The notes under the pieces were generated by a model, which made no database searches, was not told where the DNA came from, and was given only the letters and a program-made list of their open reading frames with translations. DNA of 64,000 nucleotides from Drosophila pseudoobscura (Eukaryota; Arthropoda; Insecta; Diptera; Drosophilidae), in the NCBI RefSeq assembly GCF_009870125.1, contig NC_046681.1, positions 7,763,001 to 7,827,000 of the forward strand, in the 5' to 3' direction. This document shows positions 13,820 through 26,760 of this stretch, in pieces (position 1 is the stretch's first letter; each line of letters opens with the position of its first letter). Position numbers and translations under genes: made by a program.

Positions 13820-16800
13820 ATCAGAGGTAGGGTTACACAGCAGGTGTTTTTACTGTCTCTCTCTCTCGCTCTCTCCCCTTTCTCTTGGTGAGTTTTGTGT
13901 AGCACACGACGATCGTACGTATCTCTCGGAGTGGATCATTCCCAGCACGCCATCAAATGCCTTTGGATAATAAATAAAAAAATTAATTTTTATGAAACGT
14001 GTTTAAAACAAACAACAAAAGATTGATTGGCCAGATAAGATACAACTACGCTTCGCCACACACACACACACACACAGAGGCATAGAGAGGCCCATCTGCT
14101 TATCAAAGAAATGTGCCAGAACCGTGTGTGCAAAGGTGTGCGTGTGGCTCGTACGTTTTCGAGTTTGCCGCCTGAGTCTTTTGTTTGGCACTGGCACTGG
14201 CACTGGCCCGGCAATCTGTTGCCAACGTCGCTCCATCGCTGGCGCTGGCGCTGGCCTGTCTACGACAGCAGCAGCCCCGTAGCCCCATCTAGATAAACGG
14301 CCATAACAGCCACTATTTGATGTGTTTATGCCATGCATTTGCTAATTACATTCCACGGGGGGTGGGGTTGGGGTTAGTTGGGAAATGGAACTGTTGAGAC
14401 AATTTCCTTTGACCTTTACAAATGAGTATTGGCGGGTTCCATGAGGGCTCCACACTCTGCGCATGTCTACCCTTTGATTAGTTTATCCCTACCAATTGCT
14501 GGCTTTTTTTACCTATTTCATTGCTGGAATTTCTCAATTTATTGATGATAAATTAAGCTACAATTATCGATTATTGGTCACACCCAGGCAGCGCTTTTGT
14601 TTGTCAATAGCTAAATTTATGGCTGTTTCTTTTTTGTTGTTTTTGTTTTTGTTCTGTTTGTACAGCTAATGGATTTATTGGGTAAACAGCTGTCGCATGT
14701 TGAACATTTGTCAAAAGACCACAAGACAGGTTTCCATTTCGAACAAATGAAAGAGATCCCCAGTCGATCGGCAGCTGCTTCAAAGCTGCTTTTTTCCCCC
14801 TGCTCTGCGCCCCTTTTGGCGCTGTTTTTGTGTTGATTTTGCCAATCAGTTTGCCTTTGCCTAGATTTTGCGTAGACAACACGTCTCCACCCAAGCAGAG
14901 GCAGAAATATTAGATAGGAATGGGTGTTTGGGTGCCTATTAAGCAGGCAAAATGTTAAACATGTTTTGCTGATCAAAGCCGTACTTTGGTTCCCTTTTTG
15001 GTCGGTCAATCTATAACAATTTTCCTATATCTTCCGATCAAGGGTTTGGCCTGTAGATTCTCTCAAGGATTGGCTGTTCTTTCAGGCACTTAGCCGCAGA
15101 GACGGTCTGCGAGGCGCGGCTTTGGACAAGGTCAGGCACACGCTGCGTATGCGCAATGCGACTGGGGCGACTTTATTAACTTGGCAAAGAATGGAGCAAA
15201 AATTAAGTGCAAATTGGCAATTAAGTGAGTAATTTATGTAATGAAATTTCACCAGCTAAGGATGAGCTCGCGGCAGTCGGCAGTCGGCAGACCGGTTACA
15301 AATTGAGACCGCAGTCGGATTCTGATCCTCACTCGTATTATTTTGTATTAACTCATAAATTCGAAGTTCGTTAAGAATGTCGAAATAATAAATGCGGCTG
15401 CCACATTAAGACCCCCAGCGGGCACGGCGACAAGAGCAGCCCAAACAATGAACAATCGATTAAATACAAAATAAGAATAAAAAAAATACGAACCAAAAAT
15501 GCAGCAGCAGCCACAGAACAAAGACTAAAAGTGCCGACAAGATGGCCAGGCCGGGACATGGACATGGCCGGGATAGAGGGCCGAGATAATGCCGGGGTCC
15601 CGCGACAACAGTAATTGAAAGGGAAGCGGCAGCGAAGATTTTAATTTATTAAAAATCTTGCCGGCTGTGATATGCAAATAATAAGACAGACAAAGGGCCA
15701 GCAAACAGAGACATTGCAATTTGTAGCCAGCTCTCCATTAACATAAATTAACGAAGCCCCCATTTGCCGCAGAGCAGAGCTCCAGCAGCAGCTGATGGAT
15801 GCAGCCTGGCACTGGCTGAAACACACAGTTTTCTGTTGAATTTATGAAGAGTGCTAACGAAACAATTTATACCTTTTTAATGGGCTTATTAGCCATTATT
15901 AGTACCGCTTATCGGGGGCTACTCCGACACACGCAGCCGATTTGGCCGTCTCTTCTTCGGTACCCTCTCAAATTTCAGTATCTTTTTTTTCTTTTGTTTT
16001 GTTTTGTTTTGCCTGCGGTCGGGTTCTGGCCGTGGCCGTGGCCGTTGACAAAAATAAAAATGAAAAATTATCGCAATAAATTAAATTTGCTATCGCAAGA
16101 CATTATTTCTCGGCTGAGCAACGGCAACAAATCGAAAGGAAAGGAATGTCTGGCCCGGTTGAAAGTGAAGCTCTGCTGGCTGCTGGCTGTTGGGGGGCAA
16201 AACAAAAGACTTGGGCCACAAACTGCCGGAGCTGAAAGAGTTATTCGGCTGGGATCTATGGCTGGGGAATTCCCCAACAAATTGAAGTTCAATAAATTAT
16301 TGCATCAGGCATTTCGTTCAATTTATTCAATTAATTTTAATCTGCTCAAATTACCATATGGAATATCATTTTTGGTAATTATAGTCGGTGGATAAGTATT
16401 ACTGATATCAGTATGCTAAGATTTTGCTAAGGTTTTGAACTTTTTTTGCAGTGCTATTGATATTTCTCTTGTTTTAATAGGCTTAGAGTTCCTTATTTAT
16501 TGTTTAACAGGTGTTTGGGAGCAAAGGAAGGAGCTGTTAAATGTGTAACTATTTAATACCCGCCATTGGTTATTATATTTCTCTCAATTCTCATAGTTTT
16601 TTACGGCCAATTTTCAGATTCTATATAGGCATTCTTGTCTTTTCTAAAAGGAGAGGCCTTTCTGGCCTTAATCTCAAATGATTTTGGAGTCTGCTCTTCT
16701 GCCATATCTTTAAAGTCCTGGATTCCCTTAGAATTCTAGGTTGAAGGCGGTTAAAAGGGGGCTTATTCGATATCCCAAGAGTTTCCCAAGAAAAAAGGCG

Positions 16801-17202
16801 GTTCCTCTAGCTCTCATATTCCAAGATCGATTATGATTGAAGGACGGAAGGACAGGCATTGCTATACAATACAGGGTGTACAAATATATGCTTAACTACT
16901 AAACATCGCTGGGTAGAAGTAAAGAAGGACATTACAAATATTTCCCATATCTCCGACTAATTTTTGGCTAATAGCCCGACACTTGTCCCCTTAGATATAT
17001 AGGCAGAAAACCCTCAAATATTGTCTGTAATTCATTCCAAAAGGGTTATGGCCATCGTATGCCCTATGAGTGGTGCCTAAGCTGTCTTTCCATCTCCCTA
17101 GAACCTAAACCGAGTCCAATTATATTCAAATTAGCGCTGCTTCTCCCCCACAGCTCGTACATCTTCTGTTGGCCTGCTAATTAGCAAATGATTTACTACC
17201 AA

Positions 17203-17222
17203 ACACACACACACACACACAC
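17203..17222. repeat. (CA)10 microsatellite
   Basis: A perfect CA run. Confidence 0.9.
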
Positions 17223-17537
17223 TGGAGCACAATTGTGGATGTGTGCGTGAGGTAACCACCCAAAAAGCTGGCAGAGACACACGGTCAAGCCGCAGGAGAC
17301 ACGCTGACCACCAGGGAACCACTAAAACCAAAAACAAAAACCAAAACCAAAGGCAACCCAATAATTTTCAGACATAAAACAATTTCTGCGAAAGAGAGAT
17401 GGAGAAAGAGAGGGCTATACATACATGTGCATATGGGTGAGAAAGAGACTGCGAACAAGGAAAATAAGACCATAGCCTGACGATCATTTTGTGCCGAGTA
17501 GATGATGATAATCTGCGTGTGCGGTGTGATCGGTGGT

Positions 17538-17550
17538 CCCCCCCCCCCCC
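17538..17550. repeat. 13-base poly-C run
   Basis: An uninterrupted C homopolymer; length is prone to sequencing error. Confidence 0.9.
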
Positions 17551-17642
17551 ACTCCGCTCCGAAGAGACCGAAAATTATTAATTATAGTCACGAAAGGAAA
17601 TAAAGATTTCATTTCAACAGAATGTAAAACAAAAACCTGAAA

Positions 17643-17662
17643 ACACACACACACACACACAC
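17643..17662. repeat. (CA)10 microsatellite
   Basis: A perfect CA run about 440 bases after the previous one. Confidence 0.9.
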
Positions 17663-20600
17663 CGGACCGCACAGGCATTTCTCACAGTGCAGCTGTGCAC
17701 AGCCTGGGAGAGCCCCCTAAAAGGATTATAAAAAAGTTGTCGAAACAAGCCAACCACAGAGCAACACAGCAACAACGACAGCCACACAAACCGAACATTA
17801 TTAAGAAATTAAGTAATTTCTTTTTTATTTATGCTCCACGAGTTTTACTTTAGATTATCTGGCTGCGGGCCCAAAAGCTGGCCATATAAAAGGGTAGCTC
17901 TTCCCATTCCCATTCCCCTACCCATTCCCATCCACTCTGCAGCTGCTGCCGTCCCAAACCCAATCCCAATCCCAATACCCATTCCATTTCCAATCCCAAT
18001 CCCGAGATCCGAGACTGAGTCCCAGTCTCAGCCGCAGCCGCAGCCCCAGTCCGCACCTTTGTCCGTCTGTGAAATTTATTAACGATTTTGTATATGATTT
18101 TTGTTTTGTTTTGCTTTGTTTTTTTGTTATTTTATTATCTTTGTTTCGACTCTGGCAGTTTTCGTAGGGACCGTGCATAGGGATGTAGTCGAGGTGTTCG
18201 CATAGACACTTCGGGTGTTGGCCAGGTTTCGCTTTTTCATTGGCAAGCTCTCGGCCTTTGATGGAATAATTTCCGAAGGCCCCACCGCAGTCAGCCTAAG
18301 TGGAGCTAATTTGTTTCCCAGCCAAAAAAAATGTTTGATGAGCGCTAATCAGCTGCTTAAATTTGCCCGCCAAAGGATATGATGCGGCAGGGACCACACA
18401 GACTCTGACACCCTTCAAAAATGGCCACAAATTAATTGAGTTTTGCTCGAAAAGGAAGTTGTTAATCGGTTCATCCGTAAACATAGCAAAGAACTCTACA
18501 TTTTGGGGTAAAAAATCTTCAAAGAGAAGCTTCGAAACCTCCTGGAAAGAGAGGCAAATCTTTGAGTACTGGGTTGTGCTCGGGCCAGACGATGATAAAT
18601 CATTGTTATAGCTTCTGGTTAACTGAATTCCATTACAACTGTGCTCTTCAATCGATGCTAATCTCTCTCTCCGCCCATAGATCTCTCTTTCTCTTCGGCT
18701 AAGCGGCCGTTACTCTTGATTTTTGGAACAGATTGGCAGGAGCTGAGGGATCTTTATGGCCTGGCTATGGCCGCTAAAAACGTGACTAAGAACTGTACTT
18801 AAATATAATATTTATAAGGTTTATGACCACCAAATCGGTGTACTCCCAGGCAGGGCTTCCTTGATGATGAAATTCGGTCAAGTACTTATTTGTGTAGAGT
18901 GGAAAACAATGAACCATTACCACCCTAAAAATCTTTATGGCTAAACAGTTAAACCAACTTAAATCAGTTAATGGCCATTGCTTTTGGCCATGCACGACAC
19001 TGTGGTGGATCTGTAGGGTTCCGAGCAGCCCCGAGCACCCGAGGAATTCCCAACGAGCGAACGTTTAAAGTTCAACAACGCAGGCACTCCCATAAGGCCC
19101 GGCACAGCCTCCAAAATTCTGACAAGCATTACAAATCATTAAAGTAATGTTGAATTTGTGGCTGTGTTGCTGCCCATTCGGTCGTATAACACATTTATGG
19201 CATTTTTGCCTGTCATAAGGCCAGAAAACAGACATTTTTATTTGTTATTTTCTTTGCACGCAAAACGCATTGAATATTGGACATGATAAATGATAATGAT
19301 GAATGATCATCATGATCGACCTGCCTGCTGTGAGAGCTTCATCTTCATCTTCATCCTGTAAGCTGCCGACTGCCGACTGCCGTTGTTGGCTTTTCTAATT
19401 TGTAAGCCAAAAGATCAGCGATCGACACACGCTTGGCTACTTTTTGGCACGCCATGGGGTGCAAAAAAATACAAAAAAAAAAGTTCCCAAAGGCTTAAAT
19501 GCCGCCAACGTTGATGGCCAATGAATAGTGAACATTGTATTCAGAGGGGGGGTGGGGGGGTCTCTCATGTATTCATGAGAAGGTTAGATCTGTGTACCCG
19601 GATGGGGTTACGGGTCTGGAGGCTGGTGGCACAACTGAGGGAATTACTTGTTATTTTCTGGTAAAAACGGACTATTATCTTGAGAGTTTCCATATGAAAA
19701 ATAATCTTAAAAAAGCACATAAATATTTTAAATAAAGATTTGTATTTTAGGTTATATTTTAGAAAATACTGAATGGTTTTTCGGCCTTCCTGGCAAGTCT
19801 GGCCATCCGAAAGCCTCTTTTTTTTGAATATTCCTGGTATTCCCGCCCCCATTCTGCTAGATTCAAGCCCCTTAATTATACAAAGGCTGATGAAATACGA
19901 GTTGAAGTTCAATGCTATGGAGACCCACCCCTAGACAGCTCTATCTCCTCAGCAGCAGCAGCAGCCACATCCACATCAGTCAAACATCATTTAACTTGAG
20001 GCTAATCCGCAATCCGCAATCCGCAGTCGGCGGCGATTTCCAATTTGCACCAAAAGGTGTGCCCGCCATTCCACTCGATCAGCAACACAAACAAAATCAC
20101 AGCCAGAGACGGAGCCACAGCCACGGCCCGGGCAACTAATAAACTTTTAATGAAATTTTCAATATTTATGCTGGGGTCTCTCTGGGGCCGTCACAGACAG
20201 CGTGTCGCTCCCAACCCTTGAGCAATTGCTGCTCCTCGTGCCCGAACCATTGAATTGAAAATAATTAATAACAATAATTTGCTGCACGATAAGAATTCCA
20301 TTAAATACGTAAAATGTATTGAACAGTTGCTCGATCGCTCAGCGTTTGCCAGGGGGGAGGTGTGGCAACAGAGCCCCTCAAAAAAGAAACAACAACAAAA
20401 AAACAAAAAAGTTGAAACCTCAATTTACCTTTATTTCGAGTTTTGAAGCAATTTTTTGTGTTGTTTGTCGATGGTTTTGTTGAGTCTTCATTCGATCGTG
20501 TACCGTATGTATATCTAGATTAAACCCTTGAGGCAAAAACAGAGAGAGAGGGGGAGAGCGGGGGGAGGGGGAGAGCCGCAACGTTGATTATTGAAATCAT

Positions 20601-22067
20601 TGTGTTGATGTGGATCTCTTGGGGATATGTGTAGCGATCGCAGCTAGACATTTTGGCATTTCATGACAGTATCTCAGTGGCGGGGTTTCGAGGCCCCAGA
20701 CTCGGTCGAAGTCTCCCCACTCTACTCGATCCGAGCCGAGCCGCGCCTGGCGGAGTGCGGAGTGGAGCTTTTGTCATGGCAGACATGTTGGCAACGCCAA
20801 ATGATTTTGTGTTTCTTTATGCCTTCGGGGTAGAATCTCATAAATACGAGGGTGGATCGAGCGGAAAGAGTGCGGCCTTAAAAGTAAATTGCTGGACAAA
20901 TGTGGCCAAAGGCTTACACTTTGACTCAATCAGCCCTCGCCAATAGAATGCCTGTTCGAGTGTTTCGGCCTCATCATCATTTGGCCAGCATGTTGCGGGT
21001 GTTTCTTCTTTTCTTTTGCCAATCCCTGGCACAGGCCCAGTTCCAGTACCAGTACCAGTACCAGTTCCAGTACCATCTCCAGAGCCAGAGCCAATGCCAC
21101 TGCCCTATCCAGTTCTCGGGTTTCGGCCTGCCATCGGGGTGGTCCAATTGTACTTGGACTTGAACGATTGGCTGGCCGCGGACCGATTGCCGCTCACGAA
21201 TTGCATTAAAATTGCAATTTCAGCAGCGCGCAAAGTTCATGTCAGACATTATGTTTGCTTTGGCTTCGACTGGGGACTGGGGGCTGGGGACTGGGACTGG
21301 GGACTGGGGATTGTGGGAGGACGGTGCGGACCTGGCCTGGGATTCACAGAGAGACGGCCACTACTCGTCCGGGGCCACACTGGCTGGCGATTTGAGGGAA
21401 CGGCCATTTTTTTTTGTTGCTTTGCTGTTTGTTTTGGAGAGGCTGCTGGGGGGAGGGGGGGCTACAGGGGCACAGACAAAAGCCACGACGATTTCAACGC
21501 TTTGTCGTGTTCTTTGTGCGATGCTGTCCGACTGTCCGGCTGTCTGGCCGTGTCTCCTCCCCGGGCTCCCCCCGGGACTGCCTCCTAAGTACAAGAGTTC
21601 TTGAGCTTGGACTTGGACTTGGACTCGGGGCCGAAAGTAATTTATTTCTTTATTGTTTTACGAATTTACAATGCAACTGTGGGGAAACAAGGCACAGCCA
21701 GGCATGGCCAACACAGCCATAACAATCACGCCGCAGTTGTTGTTGCGTGTTGCTTTTGGGGTGACCACCTTGACTGCCAGATGCTGGTCAGACTCCGACT
21801 CCGACACAGACTCCAACTCCAGCACAGACCTCGCCGATCTGCCTCTGGCAACGACAATCGCTGTTCTGCTGTTGTTTCAGTTCCTCCTTGCAACGTGGTA
21901 CGCCGGGCTCATCAGTGTCAATGCTGGCAACGGTCGTCGTTGTCGGTTTCGCCTCCTTGGTGTGTGGTACGCATGCGCCCAGCAGCGCCCCAAGGAATGC
22001 GTTGCACGAAATGCAAAATGTCAGCAGCGGCGGCCCAATCGAATGGCAGAGACTCTCCACAGCGCGC

Positions 22068-22088
22068 GAGAGAGAGAGAGAGAGAGAG
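22068..22088. repeat. (GA)10 microsatellite
   Basis: An uninterrupted GA run preceded by GCGCGC. Such runs can bind GAGA factor; binding is not shown here. Confidence 0.9.
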
Positions 22089-25000
22089 GCAAAGAGAGGA
22101 CTTGCCACTCACTCGGCCGAAACATTCCTTTGACCCAACTGGAATTTCTTTTGTTTTCTGTGAGAAATTTCAAAGCAACACATAAATTGTCGTAGGCGCA
22201 AGCGGGCGAAACGATCGTTCCTCGTTCCTCGTTCCTGAAGCTGACACAGCTTCACAGCTTCCACAGTTTCCCAACTCATCTGGCGAGCCGTTCTTTGGCT
22301 TCACTAAACAGCAGGGAAATGGGAAAATGGGCCTGCGACAGCGGAGGGGCTTCCAAAATCACCGTTGTGCCCAGGCCCAGCAGGAAATCCCGAGGTCTTT
22401 AAAGATATCTTCTAAAAATCTTTGGCTAATTTCCCAATACCCGATTTTGTTGCACAGTGCCTGCTGCAATTGTGGCTGGTGGCTGTTGTCGGCTTTCGGG
22501 GCTGATCATCAGCGCTGGCATTTAGACAATTAAAATACTTCAAGTGCTTGTCTTTCGCTCAACGTCACATTTTGTTTATTTATGTGCATTAATTCGCTGG
22601 GGAGCTTATAAATTTATCCTCGCCCCCCCGACCACCCCCCCCGAAGGACAACAATGAGCCGCCCCGAATATCCTCGCATACTACAAGTTCATTGCCCAAG
22701 TCTTTTGATTGGAATTGAAATTGGTTTTGCAGGGCAGGGCAGGGCAGGGCACTTACACAATTCGTTTACATATTAAATACGATTACGAAAATCACAAACA
22801 AACAAACAATTCGATTGCGATTGCGATTGCCATTGCTTATTCCACTCAATCAAAATTCCTAGGAAAAATTCCTCAGTCGTATCATTTACAATTGCGCCTG
22901 TGATTCCGAGTCTGATCATTCAATAAATTGGCACTGTCAGTGTCCCCCCAACTCCCCCCATCACCCCCATCTCCCCGCATGACAACATTTTAACTAACTG
23001 CCTGACAAATACAAAACAGTATAATTTTTCAATTAGCAAATGATAAATCAAACCAACACTCAACGGCCGCTGCGAAACCGGGGGGAAACTTGTGTCAAAT
23101 TGAAAATTCAAATGCAGTCTTTAGTTTATTAATTGCCGGAGACTATGCGATTCATAATTACGCATATAAGCAACTATTTTGCTTACTTAATGCAATTAAT
23201 GGCCGAAGGGAGAATGGAGAACTTGTAATGACGAGCCGACCAGGGGGATTACTGGGAAAATTTCACTCAACTGTGAAGTTGAACAAATGTTCGACACCGC
23301 TTAAATATTGACATATATTTAATACGTGGAGCATGGTGGGTGTAATGGGTGTTAAGGGGGTTTTTCTGGAGGCGGAAAATGCTTCAATGATCTTTTAATT
23401 ACTATATAGAATGCATAGATTAATATGGCTCTGGAATATTTGGCATAAAAAGAGCTTGGTTTTTGTCCAGCTAATTATTTATAATTATTTAAATTCTATA
23501 AAATACCCAGAGGACATGGAATATCGTTCGTTATCGTTTACCTCGAGCATTGCATATCATCAGCATTTAAATGTATTTTTAAAGAATCAGTATTATGGAT
23601 AGAATAGCTCTTTGGGTAATAATCTTAGGGGGGTTTTGCTGGGGAAATATCAAATATTTATAACGAAAATCTTCTTCGAATAAATCCGCCGGATTAACCA
23701 TAACTGTACTTGCACTAACTGTTCCATAAAGTATTCCATTTAAGCCTGATAAATACATTTGCATATGTTTTCTGTGTGTGTTCGGTGGGCAGCGTTTTAT
23801 TGTAAATTTCTCAAATAAAGCTAACAATTAAGTTGTTATTTATGTGCCAGTGTAAAGATAAATTTCAATTTAATTCTAATGGCAGTTGGAGCAGGAAATA
23901 GAATTGATATTTTACAGTCTGGTTGGGCCTGAGTCATTAGAGCTTGTGAAACAAGCCCATAAATGTCCCCGCCAGCAGCGTGAGGCATCAACTGATGTGA
24001 CAAACAAATTTCGTACGGATTGACTACTGTATGGGACTGAAAACTGAAGACTGAAGACAAACTCCAGCTGAGTTCACACGGATGGGGCCTGTTGCAATTG
24101 ATTCACATTCAATTAGGTACGCGGCTCATTTGAATAGCAGGGCACACGCTCGGATATGCTAATCGGGCATTAGATATGAATATATGCGATTCATAGCCAG
24201 TGCTGATTAATTGTTTTGTTTTTGCTGTGATTGCATTCGAATCAGCAATTGAAAGGCCCTCATTTCCGCTAGATTCCAACGAAAGACTTGGAGAACGAAC
24301 TTGTTGCAGTGGCTTCCTTGGCTTCATTAGCCTGCCTCGGCTTATATGCTAATGCCTCACCGGCTGCCGCATGTGGGGTCTGCCACTCTCTGCGCCCAGA
24401 GCCTGCCTCCTGCCTCCTGCCGCCTGCCGCCTGCATGTCCTGCTGTCAGCCCGGCCACTAAACTGACATTTATGCGCAGCACCTGTTGGGTGCCACCGCC
24501 TGTTAGACATTAATCCGTGGCATTTAGTTACGCTTTAATAAGATTTCTTGCTCCCGCCGATGCTCGCAGACTCCTCGCGCGGAGAAAGCTGGGAGGCCTC
24601 GACGTTGCATGCAGCAGCCAAGCAGGCAACCCACGAAGCCGCCACTAGAGCTGCAGACAAAGCGACGCGCCGCAGTCACATGGCTGGGGTTTTCTCGGTG
24701 GCGCCCCATTTAACACCCGTGGGCCCAGGTCCCAGTGTGTGTGTGTTTGCTTGTGTGGTTATTAAAATGCCAACAGAAATCTGTTTTATGCACTGAGCAC
24801 AAAGCGTGGTGCAGCCACAAAGACGATTGAAACTCGAGGAGTCTCGAAGCAAGGGAGAGTGTTTCAATGGGTATTTGGGTACCCATTCATCGATAGATAG
24901 GAGTCCTACAAGTACAAGAACTAATGATTAAGAGACATACAAACGTGTGTGTTTTCTATGGGAAGGCAGCTGTTCAGCTCGTATTAATTTCCTCGAAGGT

Positions 25001-26649
25001 GTAGCCATAAGCTCGATTGGCCTGCCGATCCGTAAGGCCAAATTCCTGTGGTCTAACGAGTGTGGAACTAATTAAGGTCAGGCAGACACCACTCACATAT
25101 GTGGGGCTTCAGAGAACATACAGACTCAGACTACAGACTCTGTTGGTCTGTATCAGACCCATTAAGAAATTACACGAATTTCAAAGTGCAACTGTTATAT
25201 GGCTAAAAGATGGAGATCGCTGAAAGGGCAAACACTCTTGAGATTCATGCATGAACTTCACTCGAATCGGACTCGTGGAGGCTGCCATGGAAGGGGGCCA
25301 AATGATGGTTGAAACAATGCCGGATGATGATCTGCCAAGATCCAGATGCAGATCCAGATCTACTCGTACCAGCGGTGAGCAATTCATTCATATTTGTATT
25401 TACCCAACTCGCCGCTGAGTGGCGGATGATGACGACGATGATGGGAAGGAGATGCGAACATGACTTGCACCTTAACGAGAGCTGAATCTGTTTCTTGTTT
25501 TCTTTTTCTTTTATATACATATTTCCTTTCATATGAAAGGCCAGTCTCGATCCGTGTAAATGGAGTTTCGACAGCCTAATTGGAGATCAACGCAGTATAA
25601 TGGTCTGTCCGAGCTGCTGCTTCTGCTGCTGCTGCTGCTGTTGCCCCTGATGATGATGAAGTCGTGGCCCGAGAACAGGTGAATGAATTTGTGACAGCCG
25701 CACAAAGGCAAATGATGTATTGATAGCATCTGTTTTGGGAGCAGGAGGCCAGTGCCAGCCACAACGGTCCACAGAAACGGCAGCCAAAGCGGCAGGACGT
25801 CGAAAAGTCTGAGACTCCGACTCCGACTCTGACTCTGAAATGGACTTTTATATTTGTGGCCTTTGTTGCCTTTTTGGCTACCAGTTGGCCGGTATTGTTG
25901 TCCCATTGAATGTTCGTTCCTTTGTAATTGGACAAATGCAAATTGAGGCCTGTAATTCTCGTTACAATTTGTATTCTCTTTAATGATTCTTTTTGAGCTT
26001 CTTCAGGGGTTTATTTCGATCGAGTTGGCAGCCTCTTGAGTTGATTTCCATATGGTTTGATGTGTTAATAATTATAATTTACTTTGCTTTAGTCTAGTTT
26101 TTGTTTATTTTTTGTTGGGATGTTACTTTATTACATTTTTTTGATTTGAAATATTACTGAAAATGATGAACAATGAGGAGATTTTTAATATTTTTGTTAC
26201 AGCAGAGTAAACCAGAATTTATTGACTGTTGAAGCCTTGAAGGTGCTTTTCTGATTTGGAGTTGGTGGCTAAAAAGTGGAAGAGATATTCTTGATTTTAT
26301 TCGATAAAGCTATTTATGAGTTTCAGTCCATCTGGCAAGACTTTGGCCTCATAGAATTGGATTATAAAGATTTTTAAACTAAAGTTTGTATTAGAATTAT
26401 AGTCAAAAAATCTAAAATATCTTATGAAAGTAGGCAAAAGCTAATGCAACCGAATAAAAATAAAAGAAACTATAGTTCATATCATAGGAAATTTAATCAA
26501 ATTCCCTTAAAATATATTTTCCATATGGAAAACCACTTAAAACTATACATAACCAGTTACAAGGGTTTAAAAATATTATTATACAAATTCTTAATTATTT
26601 ATTTCTCTAATACGCCTAAACAAATCCCAAAAAAGAAGAAACTGAATTT

Positions 26650-26659
26650 AAAAAAAAAA
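26650..26659 (-). terminator. Pol III T-run terminator of the left tRNA-Tyr
   Basis: Ten consecutive A on the plus strand (T on the transcribed orientation) begin seven bases past the tRNA 3' end. This is a strong RNA polymerase III stop. Confidence 0.9.
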
Positions 26660-26666
26660 GTTGGAA

Positions 26667-26760
26667 TCCTTCGAGCCGGATTTGAACCAGCGACCTATGG
26701 ATGTCTACACTAGGAAACTCTTTCTACAGTCCACCGCTCTACCAACTGAGCTATCGAAGG
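26667..26760 (-). tRNA. tRNA-Tyr: tRNA-Tyr (anticodon GTA) with 21-base intron
   Basis: The mature 73-base sequence folds as a cloverleaf: acceptor CCTTCGA with TCGAAGG and discriminator A, A box TAGCTCAGTTGG, anticodon loop CTGTAGA, and B box GGTTCAAATCC. A 21-base intron (26703-26723) interrupts after position 37, the usual site, and introns are typical of eukaryotic tRNA-Tyr genes. A ten-T terminator follows on the minus strand (26650-26659). D. melanogaster is known to have tRNA-Tyr genes near dpp at cytological region 22F, so this appears to be conserved synteny. The gene looks intact and functional. Confidence 0.97.

Larger units (their letters stand above)
12549..26649. other. 3' dpp flank: non-coding, middle part
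   Basis: About 14 kb with no supported coding exon. Simple repeats include GCAGGG units (13763-13819), CA runs (17203-17222 and 17643-17662), a 13-C run (17538-17550), CCCATT-type units (about 17904-18005), CAGTAC/CAGTTC units (about 21028-21080), GA (22068-22088), GCAGG (about 22730-22749) and TCTTCA (about 19338-19356). The remaining unique sequence probably contains disc enhancers by position. A plus-strand TATAAAA at about 17726 is followed by A/C-rich sequence, but no gene could be attached to it. Confidence 0.5.

Noticed and set aside
21016..22195. Overlapping plus-strand open frames of 130-194 residues
   Set aside because: Built on CAGTAC, GGGACTGG and GA repeats; several frames are open at once, as expected for repeat-rich GC sequence.
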